From an uncultured Clostridia bacterium (GTDB lineage: Bacteria; Bacillota; Clostridia; Christensenellales; UBA3700), in the NCBI GenBank assembly GCA_947176975.1, contig CAMWSW010000020.1:1-10210 (forward strand): a DNA stretch of 10,210 bases, written 5' to 3'. Made by a program: the position numbers and the translations under genes. The notes beneath the pieces are model-generated. The model saw only the letters and a program-made list of their open reading frames with translations. It was not told the origin of the DNA and did no database searches. Of this stretch, positions 7,177 to 10,210 are shown piece by piece. The stretch's first letter is position 1; every line of letters begins with the position of its first letter.

Positions 7177-9432
7177 ATGAAGAAGAAAATTGTTGCATTG
7201 ATTCTCATGGTAGCGTTGATATCGACGTTTTTCGTAGGTTGTTCGCTTTTTGAGAAGGATGCCAACAGAGATTATCATCAAGTCGTTGCCAACGTCAGTT
7301 ACACTACCAAGGATAGCGGAATTTTGACGGCAGTGGCTTATAAGGGTGAAGTAAAGACTCAAGTCAACAGATTTGCGGCGTACATTCAATACGGTTGGTC
7401 GGCAGACGACGTAGTAGAGTATGCCTTCAACAGCGTTACGAGACAAAAGTTGTTGCTTTTGTACGCTCAAGAGTATTTGTACGTCAACGGACTTATCCCC
7501 GAGGGCTTTGGTTTTGACAACCTCGGCGCTTGGAATGATTTCAAGAACAAGGACGTAAAGAATCAAGTAGAAGCTTACTCCAAGTTTTTGACGGTCGACG
7601 AATTGAGACATTGTATTGAGACTGTCAATAAGCAATTTGACGAAAGCTGGCAAAACCTCGTTGAAGACAGAGAAAAAGAACTTGCCAAGAATGACGGCAA
7701 TTCCAACGGCGAGACTGCAAGCGGAGAAGAAGATAAGGAAGTAAAGGACAGCGACCTCTTGGCGGCGCGCGACCAAAAGGCAAAGGCTGAAGACGACGAA
7801 GAGGACGACGAGTACAAGCTCAACGAGTCCATCAAGACGAGAGAAGATATTGCCAAGTATTTTGCAGATAAGTACGAAGTGACGATTGACGCTTCCGATA
7901 TCTCCAATACCTATTTCTTCAACTACGTCAATGCTTTGATTAGAAAGGAAAACAACGACAAAGCAAAGATTATGAGAACTGCTTTGAGCGAGTTGCGTAA
8001 GAATATCGAGAATCAATATATGGATTACGAATATTTCCTCGTTCAACAAATGCAAAGTCAAATCACGACGAAGTACACCGACCACGTGGGCACTTTGGAC
8101 AAGATTATCGAACAAGTAAACGACGATTATGCAAATAGATACGACAGCCTTGTCAACGACGCAATCAAGTCGTACAACGACAAAGACAATTCTGCTTTCA
8201 ATACGGCAGTGGGCAATCAGACTTTCGCATACGCAGCGCCAAGCAAAGATTATTTGCAAGTAAAGAGCATTTTGCTTTCGTTTACCGACGCTCAAAAGAA
8301 TGCGATAACAAAACTTGCAGAACTCAATTCTTCAGACAAAGATATCACCAAGATTTTGCGCAACGCTTACGCTACGGGAGTAATACCAAGCGAACTTGAA
8401 GAAGACTTGTCCGGCGTATTTGCAGATTTGGGTATCAAAGTCAACGTATCCAATCCGGATTATGATGCTGAAGAAGACAAACTTAAAGACGCTTACACCG
8501 ACGCTTCTATCGAGGGCAGAGAAGGCGTATACGCTAATCCGTCGGTAGATTATTTGACGGTACTCGGCGCAATGGCAAACGATATTCAAGCAAAAGTAGA
8601 TGCAGCTCTTACTTGGGCAAAAGATATGAGCGACGTCGAGAAGTATCTTATCAAACAACAAGCTTCCAGAGCAGCTTTCAATGATTGGATAAATCTTGTC
8701 AATGACGACGGCGGTATGGTATCGACAGACGTATATGCAGTTACGCCCGAGGGCGAAAGCACCACTTACGTTGAAGAGTACACTGTGCTTGCAAGAAAGT
8801 TGGCAAGCGCAGGCGTCGGAGCAATAGCAATCAAAGATTACGACAAGTCTAACGAAACTTCGGGCAACATCAATTATGAAGGCACGACCGAAATACTCAA
8901 GGGCGGCAACGGTTCGTACAAGCTTTACAAGCAGAATATGACTTCGTCCGTAGGAGAGTATAAAGACGAGCTCAGCGCAGACGTATATACTTTGGTTACG
9001 GAAAAGGGAGCTGAATTGTCCTTCATCGTCAATGAATTCGGTATCCATATCGTAATGGTTGCAGGTCTTCCCGTCGACGAGAACTTGGGTAGCATAGGCG
9101 AGCAAACCAAAGTCGACGCTGCTGACGAGGCCAAAGACAAGACCTTCTTCGTTAAGAGAGGCGATTACCTCTATGAGTATTCCGTAAAGATTGAATACAA
9201 GAAGGAAAAAGACGAAGAAGACAATGAGATCGAGACTCAAGAAATCGAGAATATAACGGTCGAGAAAAAGACCATTGAAGAATACCTCAAAGAGACGCTC
9301 AAAGACGAGCTCAGCAACGACGTCACCAGATTGCAACAACTCAACTTGTTTGGAGATGAGACTTATGTCACCAAGGTGGACAAGATATACAAGCAAATCG
9401 TGAATGAGTTGAACGACGCGCTAGGCAAGTAA
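7177..9432 (+). CDS. Large PrsA/SurA-like extracytoplasmic foldase lipoprotein (divergent)
   Basis: A 751-residue predicted lipoprotein. The N-terminus has Lys residues, a hydrophobic core and a lipobox ending at C22 ('FFVGC'), so it should be anchored on the outer face of the membrane. Residues ~60-110 ('AAYIQYG...TRQKLLLLYAQEYL') resemble the helical SurA/PrsA chaperone arm. 'ELSFIVNEFGIHIVMV' (613-628) has the Gly-x-His-Ile-Val signature that ends a parvulin prolyl-isomerase domain. The front half of that parvulin core, including the usual His-Ile strand, is not recognisable, so isomerase activity is doubtful. A hydrophilic, very acidic tract spans ~177-215. The C-terminal ~85 residues are Lys/Glu-rich with probable helices. 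PrsA-type proteins are usually about 300 residues, so this one is far larger. The location after mfd matches where Clostridia commonly keep a PpiC/PrsA-type gene (recalled synteny). The start is supported by AAGGAG six bases upstream. It is probably a monocistronic unit, with its own promoter and terminator. Likely role: folding or stabilising exported proteins. Confidence 0.7.
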   Translation: MKKKIVALILMVALISTFFVGCSLFEKDANRDYHQVVANVSYTTKDSGILTAVAYKGEVKTQVNRFAAYIQYGWSADDVVEYAFNSVTRQKLLLLYAQEYLYVNGLIPEGFGFDNLGAWNDFKNKDVKNQVEAYSKFLTVDELRHCIETVNKQFDESWQNLVEDREKELAKNDGNSNGETASGEEDKEVKDSDLLAARDQKAKAEDDEEDDEYKLNESIKTREDIAKYFADKYEVTIDASDISNTYFFNYVNALIRKENNDKAKIMRTALSELRKNIENQYMDYEYFLVQQMQSQITTKYTDHVGTLDKIIEQVNDDYANRYDSLVNDAIKSYNDKDNSAFNTAVGNQTFAYAAPSKDYLQVKSILLSFTDAQKNAITKLAELNSSDKDITKILRNAYATGVIPSELEEDLSGVFADLGIKVNVSNPDYDAEEDKLKDAYTDASIEGREGVYANPSVDYLTVLGAMANDIQAKVDAALTWAKDMSDVEKYLIKQQASRAAFNDWINLVNDDGGMVSTDVYAVTPEGESTTYVEEYTVLARKLASAGVGAIAIKDYDKSNETSGNINYEGTTEILKGGNGSYKLYKQNMTSSVGEYKDELSADVYTLVTEKGAELSFIVNEFGIHIVMVAGLPVDENLGSIGEQTKVDAADEAKDKTFFVKRGDYLYEYSVKIEYKKEKDEEDNEIETQEIENITVEKKTIEEYLKETLKDELSNDVTRLQQLNLFGDETYVTKVDKIYKQIVNELNDALGK

Positions 9433-9462
9433 TCGGCGACGGCAATTTAGTAAATCAAAATC

Positions 9463-9498
9463 AAAAGGGACGCAATTGTATGCGTCCCTTTTATATTC
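9463..9498 (+). terminator. Rho-independent terminator after the lipoprotein gene
   Basis: A 12-base-pair perfect stem (AAAAGGGACGCA at 9463-9474 with TGCGTCCCTTTT at 9481-9492) closes a 6-base loop and runs into a T-rich tail. It lies 30 bases after the lipoprotein stop. It ends that transcription unit and separates it from the Nudix gene. Confidence 0.92.
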
Positions 9499-9518
9499 GT
9501 CTGAAATTATCAAAATTC

Positions 9519-9547
9519 TTGCAAACATATATAATATATATTATAAT
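9519..9547 (+). promoter_or_regulatory. Sigma-A-type promoter of the Nudix gene
   Basis: TTGCAA (9519-9524), a 17-base spacer and a perfect TATAAT (9542-9547). The expected start is near A9554, giving a leader of about 55 bases that contains the AGGAGG ribosome site. Because transcription starts here, the in-frame ATG at 9480, which sits in the terminator stem region, cannot be the normal translation start. Confidence 0.75.
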
Positions 9548-9559
9548 ATCAATATTATA
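9530..9559. repeat. Overlapping AT-only palindromes across the Nudix promoter
   Basis: Four alternating 8-base half-sites are present: TATAATAT at 9530-9537, ATATTATA at 9538-9545, TATAATAT at 9542-9549 and ATATTATA at 9552-9559. The first pair is a perfect 16-base palindrome ending inside the -10. The second pair is an inverted repeat with a 2-base CA spacer, covering the -10 and the predicted start site. This could be an operator or simply AT-rich promoter sequence. Confidence 0.5.
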
Positions 9560-9597
9560 TAAAGATATAGGTTACGGGCGCGTGTTTGATAAAACGC

Positions 9598-9603
9598 AGG
9601 AGG
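9598..9603 (+). promoter_or_regulatory. Shine-Dalgarno site that fixes the Nudix start
   Basis: A consensus AGGAGG lies 5 bases before ATG 9609. It shows that translation starts at 9609 and not at the upstream in-frame ATG at 9480. Confidence 0.88.
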
Positions 9604-9608
9604 CAATT

Positions 9609-10148
9609 ATGAATTGTGAAGAAAAGACAAAAAAACAAAATGAGATATACAAAGGCAGAATACTTACGTTGTACAATGACGAAGTTACGCTTGCCGACGG
9701 TAGCGACACCCGTAGGGAGTACGTACACCACAACGGCGGTAGCAGCGTGCTTGCAGTAGACGAAGATGGTTTCGTTTATCTCGTCGAACAGTTTAGATAT
9801 CCGTATAGAGAAATGCTTTTGGAGATACCTGCGGGCAAGTTGGATGTGGGCGAACGCCCATACGATTGCGCGGTAAGGGAACTAAAAGAGGAAGTAGGTC
9901 TTACCGCCGACAGTCTTGTTGATCTTGGATTGATTTATCCAAGCCCCGGTTATACCGACGAGCCGTTGCATATCTTCCTTGCCACATCCTTTACAGTCGG
10001 CGAAAATAAGCCCGATGAGCACGAACTTCTCAACGTCAAGAAGATGAAGTTTGAGGAAGCTTTGCGTATGGTGGAGTCCAACGAAATAAAAGACGCAAAG
10101 TCCGTGACGGCGATTTTGCGCTATGCGGTAATGCGGAAATGTCATTGA
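9609..10148 (+). CDS. Nudix hydrolase, ADP-ribose pyrophosphatase type
   Basis: A 179-residue protein that most likely hydrolyses ADP-ribose (and perhaps related ADP-sugars) to AMP and ribose-5-phosphate, removing reactive free ADP-ribose. The Nudix box GX5EX7REUXEEXGU is perfect from G76 to L98: G76, E82, R90-E91, E94-E95 and G97. Other ADPRase-subfamily hallmarks are 'EQFRYPYREMLLEIPAGKL' just before the box and 'PSPGYTDE' at 111-118, with the Pro/Gly segment about 15 residues after it. Length is typical of the NudF/YqkG group. In-frame codons extend up to an ATG at 9480. That region overlaps the terminator and lies upstream of the promoter, and it encodes an atypical Ile/Tyr-rich stretch, so ATG 9609 after AGGAGG is the start. 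The gene is preceded by its own promoter within AT-rich palindromes; no co-transcribed partner is visible before the window ends. Confidence 0.92.
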   Translation: MNCEEKTKKQNEIYKGRILTLYNDEVTLADGSDTRREYVHHNGGSSVLAVDEDGFVYLVEQFRYPYREMLLEIPAGKLDVGERPYDCAVRELKEEVGLTADSLVDLGLIYPSPGYTDEPLHIFLATSFTVGENKPDEHELLNVKKMKFEEALRMVESNEIKDAKSVTAILRYAVMRKCH

Positions 10149-10167
10149 CGTCTCTTACTAATTTAAA

Positions 10168-10198
10168 ATGTCATTTCGAGTGAAGTGGAGAAATTTCT
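10168..10198. repeat. REP-like dispersed palindromic repeat (one copy, downstream of the Nudix gene)
   Basis: The stretch contains ATTTC (10173-10177) and its reverse complement GAAAT (10190-10194), around a core 'GAGTGAAGTGGA'. From memory, the pattern 'TGTCATTTCGAG...GAAGT.GAGAAAT' is a recurrent intergenic element in many anaerobic gut Clostridia and some other bacteria. Only one copy lies in this window, so repetition itself cannot be shown here. Positions 10149-10210 hold no gene; this element could also contribute to 3'-end structure of the Nudix transcript. Confidence 0.5.
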
Positions 10199-10210
10199 AC
10201 AGTATAGGTA

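Noticed and set aside
7093..8295. 400-residue open frame on the minus strand opposite the lipoprotein
   Set aside because: It is antisense to a well-supported lipoprotein gene with promoter, ribosome site and lipobox. Its translation is hydrophobic low-complexity produced by the complement of acidic/Lys codons, and it has no start signal.
8332..9396. 354-residue open frame on the minus strand, with membrane-like composition
   Set aside because: Same cause: the reverse complement of Glu/Asp/Lys-rich codons gives Phe/Leu/Val-rich frames. No ribosome site or recognisable domain.
9480..9608. 43-codon N-terminal extension of the Nudix protein from ATG 9480
   Set aside because: It begins inside the terminator hairpin, lies before the predicted transcription start and has no SD site. 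AGGAGG at 9598-9603 points to ATG 9609.
10137..10175. 'AAATGTCATT' seen twice, about 29 bases apart, as a possible attachment-site or CRISPR-like repeat
   Set aside because: It is only 10 bases long with two copies, the first inside the Nudix coding end. No further units or associated genes.

Overview
The window reads as a low-to-moderate-GC, Gram-positive-type anaerobe of the Clostridia, most likely an uncultured gut lineage. The evidence is the order pth - mfd - PrsA/SurA-like lipoprotein, which as I recall it is the arrangement in Clostridium and its relatives. Strong AAGGAG/AGGAGG ribosome sites, consensus sigma-A-type promoters and a lipobox-type signal peptide fit too. Placement below class is a guess (Christensenellales-like). 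I saw no tRNA, rRNA, CRISPR array, insertion sequence or phage gene.

Layout. Positions 1-1622 (+) hold the 3' part of a large secreted-type protein made of GLUG-like beta-helix rungs, unusually rich in cysteine. Convergent with it, 9 bases away, is a zinc carboxypeptidase-fold (M14) gene on the minus strand (1632-2450), probably a peptidoglycan-peptide amidase. Positions 2451-2572 form a divergent control region. It carries a good promoter whose predicted start site falls on the first base of tadA. Then comes a very tight plus-strand operon: tadA (tRNA A34 deaminase, 2573-3067), pth (peptidyl-tRNA hydrolase, 3069-3638) and mfd (transcription-repair coupling factor, 3638-7084). These genes are separated by +1 base and -1 base (TAATG overlap). 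A fresh promoter (7092-7120) drives a 751-residue lipoprotein related to extracytoplasmic foldases (7177-9432), closed by a clear Rho-independent terminator (9463-9498). A further promoter embedded in AT-rich palindromes (9519-9559) leads to a Nudix ADP-ribose pyrophosphatase (9609-10148). The window ends in a short intergenic stretch carrying a palindromic, REP-like dispersed-repeat sequence.

How the genes fit together. TadA, Pth and Mfd are housekeeping functions at the translation/transcription interface: wobble inosine formation, rescue of stalled peptidyl-tRNA, and removal of RNA polymerase stalled at DNA lesions. The lipoprotein probably works outside the membrane on secreted proteins. 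The M14 enzyme probably recycles wall peptides inside the cell, since it has no export signal. The Nudix enzyme clears ADP-ribose and similar sugar nucleotides. I found no convincing undescribed multi-gene system. The points most worth a second look are the Cys-rich 31-residue-period beta-helix, the apparently leaderless tadA transcript, the degenerate oversized foldase lipoprotein, the palindromic Nudix promoter and the terminal repeat.
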